From Ruminococcus flavefaciens AE3010 (GTDB lineage Bacteria > Bacillota > Clostridia > Oscillospirales > Ruminococcaceae), in NCBI RefSeq assembly GCF_000526795.1, contig NZ_JAGT01000001.1:2703501-2767500 (forward strand): a stretch of DNA of 64,000 bases. The letters are read 5' to 3'. Positions 24,239 to 34,263 of this stretch are shown here, piece after piece. The notes under the pieces are model-generated. The model did no database searches, was not told the DNA's origin, and saw nothing but the letters and a program-made list of their open reading frames with translations. The number at the start of each line of letters is the position of its first letter. The first letter of the stretch is position 1. Both the position numbers and the translations under genes were made by a program.

Positions 24239-26923
24239 ATGGCAAAAAAGATAAAGTTAAGCGACGCAGCAAAGGATATCAACGTCCCTGCACAGGAAAT
24301 AATCGATTATTTCGCTGAAAAGGGCGATAATAAAAAGAAAACAGGCTCTTCTCTCACAGAGGAGGAGATGAACGCAGTTCTCGAACACTACATGAAGAAC
24401 CGCTATTCCGTGGATTCACTGAACGATTACTTCAACTCCAAGAACGATCCCCGTCCTGTAAAGGAGGAGGCTCCCAAGGCTGAGAAGAAGCCTGCCGCAA
24501 AGAAGACAGCAGCTGCTGCCGAGAAAAAGGAGAAGCCTGCCGAGAAGAAAGCGGAAAAGGCAGCTAAGGCTCCCGCAGCCGAGAAAAAGGCAGAGCCGAA
24601 GCAGGAGGCTCCCGCAAAGAAGGCAGAGCCTGAGAAGAAGCCTGAGAAGAAGCCCGAGAAGAAGCAGGAAGCAGCTCCCGTCAAGGAGACAGCTCCCAAG
24701 GCTGAGGTCAAGTCAGAGCCTGCAAAGTCTGCCGAGCCCGAGAAGAAGGCAGAGCCCGAAAAGAAGCAGGAGGAAGCTCCCAAGGCTGAGCCAAAGCCCG
24801 AGGTAAAGACTCCCGCTCCCGCACCCGAAAAGAAGAACGACAAGAAAAAGGACAAGAAAAAGACAGAGCCTGCAAAGGCTCAGGACAGAGGCGAGAGAAC
24901 AAAGTTCAACGCCGCATTCAGCTCCGAGACGGCTCAGACATCAACTCAGCGCCGTACTGTCGATACAAGAGGAAGCTACGTTGACCTCGACAAGTACAAC
25001 GAGAGATACGACCAGATGGCAGCCTCCAACAAGCACAAGAACGACAACTACTCTTCAAAGAAGCAGAAAATAAATCAGAAGTCCGCTCAGAGGACACGTC
25101 AGCAGTTCTCCAAGAAGGAGAGCGAGGCTGAGAAGCTCAAGAGACTGGAGCTGGAGAGAGCAAGAAAGCAGCAGCTCAAGGTACTTATCCCCGACAGCAT
25201 CACAGTGGGAGAGCTGGCTACACGTCTTAAAGCTACAGCTACAGATGTTATCAAGCAGCTGATGAAGCTGGGCGTAATGGCTTCCATAAATCAGGAGATA
25301 GACTTCGATACAGCAGCTATCGTTGCAGACGAAATGGGTGCAAAGGTAGAAAAGGAAGTTATCGTTACTATCGAGGAGCGTCTTATCGACGATACCGACG
25401 ACGACGATACAAACCTCCAGCCACGCTGCCCTGTTGTAGTTGTAATGGGACACGTTGACCACGGTAAGACTTCCATACTTGACCGTATCAGAAACGCTCA
25501 CGTTGCAGCAGGCGAAGCAGGCGGCATCACACAGCACATCGGTGCTTATCAGGTAAATGTAAACGGACAGGACATCACATTCCTTGATACTCCCGGACAT
25601 GAGGCATTCACTTCTATGCGTGCAAGAGGTGCTAATATCACAGATATCGCTATCCTCGTTGTTGCCGCAGACGACGGTATCATGCCCCAGACAGTCGAGT
25701 CCATCAACCACGCAAAGGCAGCAGGCGTATCCATTATAGTTGCTATCAACAAAATGGATAAGGAGGGGGCTAACCCCGACCGAATCAAGGAAGAGCTCAC
25801 CAAGTACGACCTCGTATGCGAGGACTGGGGCGGTGACGTTATCTGCGTACCCGTATCAGCTAAGACAGGCGAGGGCATCGACGACCTTCTCGAGAACGTG
25901 CTTCTCGTTGCAGAGGTCAAGGAGCTTAAAGCTAACCCCGACAGACTTGCAAAGGGTACAGTTATCGAAGCTCGTCTTGACAAGGGCAGAGGTCCTATCG
26001 CAACACTCCTGGTACAGAACGGTACTCTGAAGCAGGGCGACGTTATCATCGCAGGCACAGCCGTTGGACGTGTAAGAGTTATGACCAACGACAAGGGCAG
26101 AACAGTCAAGGCAGCAGGTCCTTCCGTACCTGTTGAGATAACAGGTCTTGCAGAAGTTCCCAGCGCAGGCGATATCTTCAATGCTGTTGAGGACGAGAGA
26201 CTGGCAAGAGAGCTTGTTGAGCAGAGAAAGCACGAGGCTAAGCAGGAGCAGTTCAACGCATACCGCAAGGTCACACTCGACAACCTGTTCAGCCAGATCG
26301 CAGAGGGCGAGATCAAGGAGCTCCCCATCGTTGTCAAGGCAGACGTACAGGGCTCTGTGGAGGCTGTAAAGCAGTCTCTTGAAAAGCTCTCCAACAACGA
26401 GGTAAGAGTAAGAGTTATCCACGGTGCAGTCGGTGCGGTAAAGGAGAGCGACGTAATGCTGGCTGCCGCTTCAAACGCTATCATCGTAGGCTTCAATGTA
26501 AGACCCGATCCAGTTGCTGCGGAGAATGCAGTCCGTGACGGCGTAGATATCAGACTCTACCGCATCATCTATGACGCGATAGAAGAGATATCTACAGCTA
26601 TGAAGGGTATGCTGGCACCTAAGTTCCGCGATGTTGAGCAGGGACGTGTAGAGGTCCGTCAGGTATACAAGATCTCCAACGTTGGTATGGTAGCAGGAAG
26701 CTACGTACTCAGCGGTAAGGTTACAAGAGGCAGCAAGGTAAGAGTTGTCCGCGACGGTATCATCATCGCAGACGACGAAATAGCAGGACTCAAGCGTTTC
26801 AAGGACGACGCAAAGGAAGTAGCCGAGGGCTATGAGTGCGGTATCAGCCTTGAAAAGTTCAGCGATGTCAAGGAAGGCGATATCTTCGAGACCTACATCG
26901 TTGAGGAGTACCGCGAGGATTAA
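24239..26923 (+). CDS. infB: Translation initiation factor IF-2
   Basis: 894-residue GTPase that places initiator tRNA on the 30S subunit. Residues about 1-50 form the IF2N domain. Residues about 60-240 are a low-complexity Lys/Glu/Pro/Ala linker with repeated [15 protein letters not shown] runs. A second IF2N helix bundle (about 310-370) precedes the G domain: GHVDHGKT (about 404-411), DTPGHEAF (about 450) and NKMD (about 503-506). The beta-barrel and C-terminal initiator-tRNA-binding domain follow. The ATG lies behind AATGGAGGTAAATAAAGCCT. A small GCCGTG/CACGGC hairpin (24196-24212) precedes it. Confidence 0.97.
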   Translation: MAKKIKLSDAAKDINVPAQEIIDYFAEKGDNKKKTGSSLTEEEMNAVLEHYMKNRYSVDSLNDYFNSKNDPRPVKEEAPKAEKKPAAKKTAAAAEKKEKPAEKKAEKAAKAPAAEKKAEPKQEAPAKKAEPEKKPEKKPEKKQEAAPVKETAPKAEVKSEPAKSAEPEKKAEPEKKQEEAPKAEPKPEVKTPAPAPEKKNDKKKDKKKTEPAKAQDRGERTKFNAAFSSETAQTSTQRRTVDTRGSYVDLDKYNERYDQMAASNKHKNDNYSSKKQKINQKSAQRTRQQFSKKESEAEKLKRLELERARKQQLKVLIPDSITVGELATRLKATATDVIKQLMKLGVMASINQEIDFDTAAIVADEMGAKVEKEVIVTIEERLIDDTDDDDTNLQPRCPVVVVMGHVDHGKTSILDRIRNAHVAAGEAGGITQHIGAYQVNVNGQDITFLDTPGHEAFTSMRARGANITDIAILVVAADDGIMPQTVESINHAKAAGVSIIVAINKMDKEGANPDRIKEELTKYDLVCEDWGGDVICVPVSAKTGEGIDDLLENVLLVAEVKELKANPDRLAKGTVIEARLDKGRGPIATLLVQNGTLKQGDVIIAGTAVGRVRVMTNDKGRTVKAAGPSVPVEITGLAEVPSAGDIFNAVEDERLARELVEQRKHEAKQEQFNAYRKVTLDNLFSQIAEGEIKELPIVVKADVQGSVEAVKQSLEKLSNNEVRVRVIHGAVGAVKESDVMLAAASNAIIVGFNVRPDPVAAENAVRDGVDIRLYRIIYDAIEEISTAMKGMLAPKFRDVEQGRVEVRQVYKISNVGMVAGSYVLSGKVTRGSKVRVVRDGIIIADDEIAGLKRFKDDAKEVAEGYECGISLEKFSDVKEGDIFETYIVEEYRED

Positions 26924-26964
26924 TGACTTAATGATCTTTCAATAATGATAAAGGGGGAATCTTT

Positions 26965-27543
26965 ATGGATAACAGCAGAATGAGTACTGCGGATATGCTG
27001 CAGTACTGCAATGAAGCACTGGCATGGGACGACTTCGGACCTATCGATATATTCTTCTTTGAATCGGTCAAGAAGATACTTCTCGGTCAGTGCAGTGCAA
27101 TAGAGGCGCCCGAGCCCTATACAGACGACCTTATGGGCATCGAGCGTCCTGTACGCGATGTAGAGCTTGAACCTGAGTACGGCAACTATGCCGACATCTA
27201 CTACGGCGAGGAGGGGGACGACGAGATCCCCGACTACAGCCTGACGGCTGAGGACGAGGCTTTTTCTGCGGATATCTTCGGGGGTGGCTTCTTTACGGAG
27301 CACGAAGGTGCAGAGGAAGGCGAGTCTGCCGAGGATGCTGAGGAGCCGAAGGCGGAAGAGGCTGAGGAAGCAGCCGAAAAGCCCGAGGATACCGAAGAGG
27401 AGAAAGCTTCCGGAAAAAAGTCAGCCACAAAGAAAACAGCGGCAAAGAAGCCTGCTAAAAAGACTTCAAAAAAGACCGCAAAGGCTGCCGACTCAGATAA
27501 GCATGAGGAAACAACAGGGGGAGGCTTTACCGTCAAACTCTGA
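26965..27543 (+). CDS. Unknown protein with acidic middle and histone-H1-like Lys/Ala/Thr tail
   Basis: 192 residues lying between infB and rbfA. Residues about 1-50 (MLQYCNEALAWDDFGPIDIF) may fold, with an aromatic patch. Residues about 90-140 are strongly Glu/Ala-rich. Residues about 141-178 are a basic KKSATKKTAAKKPAKKTSKK tail like eukaryotic H1 or bacterial histone-like tails, and the protein ends GGGFTVKL. The ATG has AAAGGGGGAATCTTT upstream. Position in the operon suggests a ribosome- or RNA-linked role. That is inference, and the family is not recognised. Confidence 0.8.
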   Translation: MDNSRMSTADMLQYCNEALAWDDFGPIDIFFFESVKKILLGQCSAIEAPEPYTDDLMGIERPVRDVELEPEYGNYADIYYGEEGDDEIPDYSLTAEDEAFSADIFGGGFFTEHEGAEEGESAEDAEEPKAEEAEEAAEKPEDTEEEKASGKKSATKKTAAKKPAKKTSKKTAKAADSDKHEETTGGGFTVKL

Positions 27544-27560
27544 CGACAGAAAGGATCGAA

Positions 27561-27899
27561 ATGCCTAATTTCAAGAACAGCCGTATGGCTGAAGATATAA
27601 AGAGAGAAATGACAGCTATCCTGCGTGAACTCAAGGATCCGAGGATAGACAAGATGCTCACTATCGTACGTGCCGACCTCTCGGGCGACATGTCAAGCTG
27701 CAAGATATATGTATCCAGCTTTGAGGGCATCGAAAGAGCAAATGAGTCCGTTCAGGGACTCAAAAGCGCCGCAGGCTTCATCAAGCGGGAGCTTTTTCAC
27801 AGACTAAAAATGCGCAAAGCGCCTGAGCTTACGTTTATAGCCGACAATTCAATAGAGAGAAGTGCGGAGATAAGCAAAAAGCTCCATGACCTACTGTAA
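27561..27899 (+). CDS. rbfA: Ribosome-binding factor A
   Basis: 112 residues, a small KH-like protein needed for 30S maturation. RMAEDIKREMTAILRELKDP (about 8-27), CKIYVSSFEG (about 48-57) and the C-terminal APELTFIADNSIERSAEISK are family signatures. The ATG follows AAAGGATCGAA 17 bases after the previous gene. It lies in the usual infB-rbfA-nrnA-truB order. Confidence 0.95.
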   Translation: MPNFKNSRMAEDIKREMTAILRELKDPRIDKMLTIVRADLSGDMSSCKIYVSSFEGIERANESVQGLKSAAGFIKRELFHRLKMRKAPELTFIADNSIERSAEISKKLHDLL

Positions 27900-27911
27900 G
27901 GAGTGCTTCAT

Positions 27912-28862
27912 ATGTATATAGGCTTCAGTGAGGCTGAGCTCTTTCTCAGAAACTGCGAGGACGCAGTAATACTGACACACCGCAATCCCGACGGCGATTG
28001 CATAGGCGCAGGCTTCGGCCTGAAGGATATCCTTGCACAGCTTGGTATCCGCAGCAGAGTAGTGTGCCACGACGTATTTCCGTCCCGCTACAGCTTTCTC
28101 ACCGATGAGGGAGCGGGGGAGGATTTTGAACCAAAGACCGTCATTGCGGTGGACATCGCTGATGTTACTCTTATGGGCGATTATAAGGACATCTACGGCG
28201 ACAAGGTACAGTTATGTATCGACCACCACATCTCAAACAAGAATTTCGCGGAGAGAACACTGCTCCGCGGCGACGCTACAGCTGCCTGCGAGATAATCTA
28301 CGAGCTGGCTCAGTACATGGGCGTCAAGATAACAAAACACTGTGCAATGTGCCTTTATACCGGCATTGCAACCGATTCGGGCTGCTTCAAGTATGACTGC
28401 ACCACTCCACGCGCTCACGAGATAGCGGCAGAGATGATGCGCAGCTACGATATCAACTTCGCAAGGATAAACCGCTATATGTTCGACGTAAAGTCTATGG
28501 GCAGACTGAAGCTTGAAGCCAAGGTCAACGAGCTCATGGAGTACTGTCTCGGCGGCAAGCTTGCCATAGCTGCGGTGACCCAGGATATGATGAAGGAAAT
28601 GAACGTTTCCATGGAGGAGCTGGAGGGCTTTGCGCCTCTTACCATACAGCTTGAGGAAACGGAAGTGGGCATACTCATGCGCGAGCGTGAGGACGGAGTA
28701 TACAAGTGCTCATTCCGCTCGGCAAACGACGTAAACGTATCCACTATATGCCAGTCTATCGGCGGCGGCGGTCACGCCAAGGCAGCAGGCTGTACCGTTA
28801 ACGGACCTCTTGAGGAGGCTAAAAAGCAGCTCATTGAAGTTGTCGAAAGGGCACTGAGCTGA
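27912..28862 (+). CDS. nrnA: DHH/DHHA1 phosphoesterase, NrnA-type nanoRNase / pAp phosphatase
   Basis: 316 residues. It degrades 2-5 nt RNAs and 3'-phosphoadenosine 5'-phosphate in Firmicutes. THRNPDGDCIGAGFGL (about 21-36), VAVDIAD (about 80) and the DHH motif CIDHHISN (about 102-109) hold the Mn ligands. GGGGHAKAAG (about 289-298) is the DHHA1 substrate loop. The start ATG at 27912 is 9 bases after AAGGAG. The in-frame GTG at 27903 overlaps that site and is rejected. Its stop overlaps the truB start by one base (TGATG). Confidence 0.93.
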   Translation: MYIGFSEAELFLRNCEDAVILTHRNPDGDCIGAGFGLKDILAQLGIRSRVVCHDVFPSRYSFLTDEGAGEDFEPKTVIAVDIADVTLMGDYKDIYGDKVQLCIDHHISNKNFAERTLLRGDATAACEIIYELAQYMGVKITKHCAMCLYTGIATDSGCFKYDCTTPRAHEIAAEMMRSYDINFARINRYMFDVKSMGRLKLEAKVNELMEYCLGGKLAIAAVTQDMMKEMNVSMEELEGFAPLTIQLEETEVGILMREREDGVYKCSFRSANDVNVSTICQSIGGGGHAKAAGCTVNGPLEEAKKQLIEVVERALS

Positions 28863-29755
28863 TGAACGGTATCCTCTGCGTAAACAAGCCGCAGGACTTC
28901 ACCTCATTCGATGTGGTGGCGAAGCTCCGCGGCATACTGCAAATGAAACGTCTCGGACACGGTGGTACTCTCGACCCCATGGCTACGGGAGTGCTGCCTG
29001 TTTTCGTGGGCAACGCCACGAAAGCCTGCGATATAATGCCTGACAATACCAAGAGCTACCGTGCGGGCTTCCGACTGGGAGCTGTCTCCGATACACAGGA
29101 CGTGTGGGGAGAGGTGCGGAAGCACTCGGACATGGCGGTGAGCCGTGAGGATATTGAAGCTGTAATGCCTGATTTTACGGGGAATATAATGCAGCTCCCT
29201 CCCATGTATTCCGCTGTGCAGGTCAACGGACAGCGCCTTTATGACCTTGCAAGGCAGGGCATAGAGGTCGAGCGTCAGGCACGAGAGATAGAAGTTGACA
29301 GCCTTGTGCTGGAGAGCTACGACGAAAGCACCCATGAGGGCGTCATGTCCATAGCCTGCGGCAAGGGCACATATATAAGGACTATTATCAGCGATATCGG
29401 CGAAAGGCTGGGCTGCGGAGGCATAATGACCTCTCTGGTGAGGAACTCGTCGGGGGGCTTTACCCTTGATGACTGCCACAGCTTTGAGGAGATACAGCGC
29501 GCAAGGGACGAGGGCAGGCTCGAAGAGCTCATACTCCCCATAGAGCGTGTATTTGAAAAGCTGCCGAAGCTGAGACTGGGCGAGGCTCAGACAAGAATGT
29601 ACAGAAACGGCGTAAAGCTCGATATATCAAGGGTACGCGGCATACGCGAGGGAGAATCACAGTACGGAGTCTACGGCTTCGACGGAGGCTTCATCGGCAC
29701 TGCCTTTGCGGACCTTGAAAGCGGCGAGCTCCGCGTCGGAAAGAATTTAGGGTGA
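28862..29755 (+). CDS. truB: tRNA pseudouridine55 synthase
   Basis: 297 residues, makes pseudouridine 55 in the T loop of tRNAs. GILCVNKPQDFTSFDVV (about 3-19) and GHGGTLDPMATGVLPVFVG (about 32-50, catalytic Asp38) are diagnostic, followed by the TruB C-terminal domain and a PUA-like end. The ATG overlaps the nrnA stop, so it is translationally coupled. Confidence 0.96.
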   Translation: MNGILCVNKPQDFTSFDVVAKLRGILQMKRLGHGGTLDPMATGVLPVFVGNATKACDIMPDNTKSYRAGFRLGAVSDTQDVWGEVRKHSDMAVSREDIEAVMPDFTGNIMQLPPMYSAVQVNGQRLYDLARQGIEVERQAREIEVDSLVLESYDESTHEGVMSIACGKGTYIRTIISDIGERLGCGGIMTSLVRNSSGGFTLDDCHSFEEIQRARDEGRLEELILPIERVFEKLPKLRLGEAQTRMYRNGVKLDISRVRGIREGESQYGVYGFDGGFIGTAFADLESGELRVGKNLG

Positions 29756-29759
29756 CGGC

Positions 29760-30638
29760 ATGGGAAATAACAAAACAGCCGTGGCTCTGGGAATGTTCGA
29801 CGGAGTGCATCTGGGGCACCGTGCTGTGCTGGGAGCTGCCTTTGAGCAGAAAAAACAGGGGCTCATACCCTGCGCCTTTACCTTTCCGCCTGAGAGTACG
29901 GCGAACAAGGGCGCGGCAGGCTACATCTACAGCGAGAGCGAAAAGAGCCTGCTGCTAAGCAGGGAATGCGGCATCGAGCGTGTGTTTTCTCCGCGGTTTG
30001 AGGATATATGCGGCATGAACGGCGGCTGCTTCGCACAGGATGTACTCTGCGGCGAAATGAACGCCGCATTTGTATGCTGCGGCAGGGACTTCCGCTTCGG
30101 CAAGGGAGCCTCCTGCGGCGTGGACGAGCTGCGCAGCTTTGGTGAAAGGTACGGCTTCACGGTACAGACCGTGGATGACGTATACTGCGGCGGCGAAAGA
30201 GTGTCCTCGACTGCGGTGCGTGAACTCCTTATTTCGGGAGAGCTCAGCCGCGCAAACGCTATGCTGGGCATGCCCTATATCATAGCCAAAGATGTCAGCC
30301 GCGGAGCTCAGCTGGGACGCACTATCGGCTTTCCTACGGCAAATCAGCTCTTCGGCGAGGGACAGCTTGTGCCGAAGTACGGTGTGTATGCGTCGAGAGC
30401 CCATGTGAACGGGAAGACCTATCCGTCCATAACGGATATCGGCGTGAAGCCCACCGTGAAATACGGCGGCGCTCCTCTTGCCGAAACATATATACACGGA
30501 TTTTCGGGAGACCTTTACGGAAGTCCGCTCATAGTGGAATTATGCGGATTTATCCGTCCCGAAATGAAGTTCGGCTCACTTGACGAGCTGAAGGGGCAGA
30601 TAGATAACGACATAAAGTCCGCACTGAAAATATTATAA
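29760..30638 (+). CDS. ribF: Bifunctional riboflavin kinase / FAD synthetase
   Basis: 292 residues, converts riboflavin to FMN and then FAD. The N-terminal adenylyltransferase has MFDGVHLGHRAVL (about 14-26) and the C-terminal kinase has LGRTIGFPTANQLF (about 182-195). The start ATG is only 4 bases after truB with a weak GGGTGA site, suggesting coupling. It is the last gene of the operon that began with rimP. Confidence 0.94.
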   Translation: MGNNKTAVALGMFDGVHLGHRAVLGAAFEQKKQGLIPCAFTFPPESTANKGAAGYIYSESEKSLLLSRECGIERVFSPRFEDICGMNGGCFAQDVLCGEMNAAFVCCGRDFRFGKGASCGVDELRSFGERYGFTVQTVDDVYCGGERVSSTAVRELLISGELSRANAMLGMPYIIAKDVSRGAQLGRTIGFPTANQLFGEGQLVPKYGVYASRAHVNGKTYPSITDIGVKPTVKYGGAPLAETYIHGFSGDLYGSPLIVELCGFIRPEMKFGSLDELKGQIDNDIKSALKIL

Positions 30639-30750
30639 AAATTCGTATTGCTTTCACTTTGTTATCACAATAAAGTATTAACATAGTAAAGAAACTGCGG
30701 CATGACAGCGTTCGGCCGCAAAGATAATGCAATAAGGAGGGTAAAACCCA

Positions 30751-31884
30751 ATGATAGAGGTCAGGAACCTTACTAAGATGTACGGCGACAAGCTTGCCGT
30801 AAACAATATAAGCTTCAAGGTCGAAAAGGGCGAGATACTCGGCTTCCTGGGGCCAAACGGCGCAGGAAAGTCCACGACCATGAATATGCTGACGGGATAT
30901 ATCTCGTCTACCTCGGGCGATGTTCTCATCGACGGAGTGGATATTCTCGAGGACCCAAAGAAAGCTAAGGCAAATATCGGCTATCTCCCCGAGATACCGC
31001 CGCTTTACGTGGATATGACAGTTGAGGCATATCTGGGCTTCGTATACGACATGAAGAAGTGCAAGCTTCCGAGAAAAGCGCATCTCAAGGACGTTTGCAA
31101 CCTCTGCAAGATAGAGGACGTAAGAGGAAGAATAATCAAGAACCTGTCAAAAGGTTACCGTCAGAGAGTAGGTCTCGCACAGGCGCTTATCAACAATCCG
31201 CCCGTGCTCATACTTGACGAGCCTACAGTTGGTCTGGACCCCAACCAGATAATCGAGATAAGAACTCTTATCAAGAAGCTGGGCAAGAAGCACACAGTTA
31301 TCCTTTCTTCCCATATCCTTCCCGAGATACAGGCTGTCTGCGACAGGATAATCATCATCAACAAGGGAACTGTTGCTGCTGACGGTACTGCCGAGGAGAT
31401 AGCAAAGAACATCACAAACAAGCACAAGATGACACTTCGTATCGAAGGTCCCACACATACCGCAGACGACAAGCGTCTTATCGCAGACGCTGTCAGAGCT
31501 ATGAGCGGCGTAAAGTATGTCCGCGCAGATATGGAGCGCGAAAAGGGCATCTACGATTACGATGTTGAGACAGACGGAAAGACTGATATCCGCCGTGACC
31601 TCAACAAGCTCTGTGCTGACAATGGCTGGAATATACTCATGCTCCAGCTCTCAGACCTCACTCTCGAGGACATCTTCCTCAGGATAACCATGGACGAGGG
31701 ACTCGGCAAAGACGGCGACAGCGACGTAAAGACCAAGTCCAAGCCAAAGATAGATATCAAGACCACTGCAAGCGGCAAGCTCAGAGCCGTGCAGGAGGCT
31801 GATGAGGAAGAATCTATCGTTGACAGCAGCGATGATGATACATCTGCTGCCGACAGCGAGGAAAATAACGGAGGTGAGGAATAA
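30751..31884 (+). CDS. ABC transporter ATP-binding protein, GldA-like
   Basis: 377 residues. Walker A GFLGPNGAGKST (about 31-42), Q-loop region NIGYLPEIPPLY, signature LSKGYRQRVGLAQAL (about 132-146), Walker B VLILDEPTVGLDP (about 152-164), and the H-loop His in SSHILPEI. The last ~70 residues form an unusual acidic Asp/Glu/Ser tail (from about 310) beyond the normal ABC-2 type extension. The ATG follows AAGGAGGGTAAAACCCA. It is the first gene of a five-gene operon and overlaps the permease by one base (TAATG). The set resembles the GldA-F-G systems found widely outside gliding bacteria, with unknown substrate. Confidence 0.92.
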   Translation: MIEVRNLTKMYGDKLAVNNISFKVEKGEILGFLGPNGAGKSTTMNMLTGYISSTSGDVLIDGVDILEDPKKAKANIGYLPEIPPLYVDMTVEAYLGFVYDMKKCKLPRKAHLKDVCNLCKIEDVRGRIIKNLSKGYRQRVGLAQALINNPPVLILDEPTVGLDPNQIIEIRTLIKKLGKKHTVILSSHILPEIQAVCDRIIIINKGTVAADGTAEEIAKNITNKHKMTLRIEGPTHTADDKRLIADAVRAMSGVKYVRADMEREKGIYDYDVETDGKTDIRRDLNKLCADNGWNILMLQLSDLTLEDIFLRITMDEGLGKDGDSDVKTKSKPKIDIKTTASGKLRAVQEADEEESIVDSSDDDTSAADSEENNGGEE

Positions 31885-32603
31885 TGCTGGCTATATACAG
31901 GCGCGAAATGGGCGCATTCTTTACGTCGGGCGTAGCATATGTATTTCTTGCTGTGTTCTGGCTGGTATCGGGCATATTCTTCTATAACGGAGTTATCGCC
32001 AGCGGATTTGCCGATACTTCAAATATGTTCAGTTCAATGTTCTATATCGTAATGTTCCTTATTCCTGTGCTGACTATGAAGCTTCTCAGCGAGGAAAAGA
32101 AGAACAAGACCGACCAGGGACTTCTCACAGCTCCCATAAGTCTGTGGGACATCGTTCTCGGCAAGTATTTCGCAGCACTTACACTGTTCGTTATTGCCGA
32201 GTCAGTAGTATTCATCTATGCATTCGTCATCAACTATCTCGGCAAAGTCGTATGGTCGACGCTTCTCGGAAACTATTTCGCAATGCTTTTCCTTGGAGCA
32301 GCTTTCATAGCAGTCGGACTTTTCATATCGTCCCTTACCGAGAACCAGATGGCTTCCGCAGTTGTTTGTCTTGTAGTTATATTCGTGATATACCTTTCGG
32401 AGAATCTGGTATATAACTTCGAGAACGGCAATGTATTCAAGAAAGCGGTATACAAGCTGGTCACAGCATTAGCCTTCTATTCGAGATATGTTGAATTCAC
32501 AAGGGGAGTATTCAGCCTCACCAGTGTGGTATTCTTCATCAGTGCAGCCTTCCTGTTCAACTTCTTCACCGTAAAGGTGCTGGAGAAGAGACGCTGGAGC
32601 TGA
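31884..32603 (+). CDS. ABC-2 type permease, GldF-like
   Basis: 239 residues with about six membrane segments (for example YVFLAVFWLVSGIFFYNGVI at about 14-33 and MLFLGAAFIAVGLFIS). It starts MLAIYRREMGAFF, the typical ABC-2 N-terminus, and the SEEKKNKTDQGLLTAPISLW loop (about 71-90) is characteristic of the GldF group. Start overlaps the ATPase stop. It forms the channel for the ATPase encoded just upstream. Confidence 0.9.
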   Translation: MLAIYRREMGAFFTSGVAYVFLAVFWLVSGIFFYNGVIASGFADTSNMFSSMFYIVMFLIPVLTMKLLSEEKKNKTDQGLLTAPISLWDIVLGKYFAALTLFVIAESVVFIYAFVINYLGKVVWSTLLGNYFAMLFLGAAFIAVGLFISSLTENQMASAVVCLVVIFVIYLSENLVYNFENGNVFKKAVYKLVTALAFYSRYVEFTRGVFSLTSVVFFISAAFLFNFFTVKVLEKRRWS

Positions 32604-32631
32604 CCATAAAGAAAGGAAGGTTTTGATACAG

Positions 32632-34263
32632 ATGAGTAAAAAAGAATTAGACAAGAATAAAAGTCTGACAAACAGCCAAGCTCCCGAAGAGCTTGTTACC
32701 ATAGAAGAAGCCAAGGAGCCGAAAAAGGAAACAGGCTTCCGCAAGAAGCTGAAATACGGCTCAATGTTCTATATTGTCATCATACTCGTTATAGCCATAG
32801 TAGTAGTACTCAACTTTATGGTAGGTGTTATCGGAAAGCGTTCACCCATGAAGATAGACCTTACTCCCGATGACAGATACGAGCTCAGCGAGCAGTCCAT
32901 CGAAGCTGTAAAGAATATCAATAAGGACGTTGATATAACAGTTACAGCCAAGAGAGACTACTTTGAAGCTCTTGCAAATTATCAGGAGAGCCAGTACGGC
33001 TATGCTTATGATATCCCGTTTGAGCTTATCCCCGAGTTCCTTGACAAATACGCTGTTTACGGCGGTAAGGGAAATGGCAGCATCAATGTAAAGTATGTGG
33101 ATATGGATGTTGACCCCGATATCATCAACAAGTACAAGAAGTACTACAACGGCGATATCGAGCGCGGCAGCATTATCGTAGCAGCCGGAGAGAGAGTTAA
33201 TGTAATAGGCGCATCGGACGTTATGGGCATGATAACTCCCGACATGAACACCTATCAGTCTACAGGCGAGGCAAAGTTCATCTTCTCAGGTGAGAGCACT
33301 ATCACATCAGCTATCACCAATGTCTGCGATGCACACCCTGTAAAGGCAGCTTTTGCAGCAACTATGAACGGAGCTTCCATGTATGATGCACAGAGCTACG
33401 GTGACGCAGCAAATGCCTTTGAGAGCGAGCTGCTTGAAAAGAACGGCTATGAATGTACAAACATCGATATCTCTGCAGACGAGATAAAGCCGGAGGATTA
33501 CGATGCGGTAGTTATTTTCGCACCGTCGGTTGACTTCACTGAGGACATCATCAAGAAGCTCAGCGACTTCCTCTACAACGGCGGAAAGTACGACAGGAGC
33601 CTTGTATACATTCCCGATGTTTCAAAGACAAATCTTCCAAACATCGAGGCATTCCTTGCGGACTGGAACATCAAGGTTGAGAACGAGATAATCTGTGACG
33701 ATAGCTACAATATTGGTTATGCTAATTTTATTGCGCTAAAAGTAGGCGATTCAGAAGCAGTTGGAACACTTCCCAATGATAAGCTTCCTATAGTTTCACC
33801 TAATACAAGAGCCCTCACAGAGATATCCAAGAATAACGGAAACACAGTCAAGAATGTTATTGTATCCTATGACGAGGCATATACTGTAAGTGTTACAAAC
33901 ATGCAGGAAAAGTTAAGCGATAATGGTGAAAAAACAGCAGCAATGCTTTCACAGAAGCAGACCTCTGAGGGCTTCAGCGTATATACCAGCAGCGTTCTTG
34001 TTCTGGGAAGCCCGGATATGACGGACAGCAGAATTATCACAATGAACACAACATATAATAACGCAAATGCTATCCTCAATATCATAAACACAATGGTAGG
34101 CAAGGACAACGGCGTTGTTATCCCCGATAAGGGACTTCAGTATTCAGCTATAACACCTTCCACAAAACAGGCAAAGGTGATACAGATAATAGTTGTATGG
34201 GTAATACCGTTCATTATTGCAGCGATCGGCGTGATCGTACTGTTAAGGAGAAGAAATAAATGA
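32632..34263 (+). CDS. GldG-like membrane protein of the ABC system
   Basis: 543 residues from the ATG at 32632 (AAAGGAAGG upstream). The TTG at 32623 overlaps the ribosome site. One N-terminal TM (about 45-67, MFYIVIILVIAIVVVLNFMV) is followed by a large extracytoplasmic part. A C-terminal TM (about 517-538, IIVVWVIPFIIAAIGVIVLL) is followed by RRRNK. This layout and RYELSEQSIEAVKNI near residue 87 are characteristic of the auxiliary GldG subunit. It overlaps the next gene by 4 bases (ATGA). The substrate is unknown. Confidence 0.88.
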   Translation: MSKKELDKNKSLTNSQAPEELVTIEEAKEPKKETGFRKKLKYGSMFYIVIILVIAIVVVLNFMVGVIGKRSPMKIDLTPDDRYELSEQSIEAVKNINKDVDITVTAKRDYFEALANYQESQYGYAYDIPFELIPEFLDKYAVYGGKGNGSINVKYVDMDVDPDIINKYKKYYNGDIERGSIIVAAGERVNVIGASDVMGMITPDMNTYQSTGEAKFIFSGESTITSAITNVCDAHPVKAAFAATMNGASMYDAQSYGDAANAFESELLEKNGYECTNIDISADEIKPEDYDAVVIFAPSVDFTEDIIKKLSDFLYNGGKYDRSLVYIPDVSKTNLPNIEAFLADWNIKVENEIICDDSYNIGYANFIALKVGDSEAVGTLPNDKLPIVSPNTRALTEISKNNGNTVKNVIVSYDEAYTVSVTNMQEKLSDNGEKTAAMLSQKQTSEGFSVYTSSVLVLGSPDMTDSRIITMNTTYNNANAILNIINTMVGKDNGVVIPDKGLQYSAITPSTKQAKVIQIIVVWVIPFIIAAIGVIVLLRRRNK

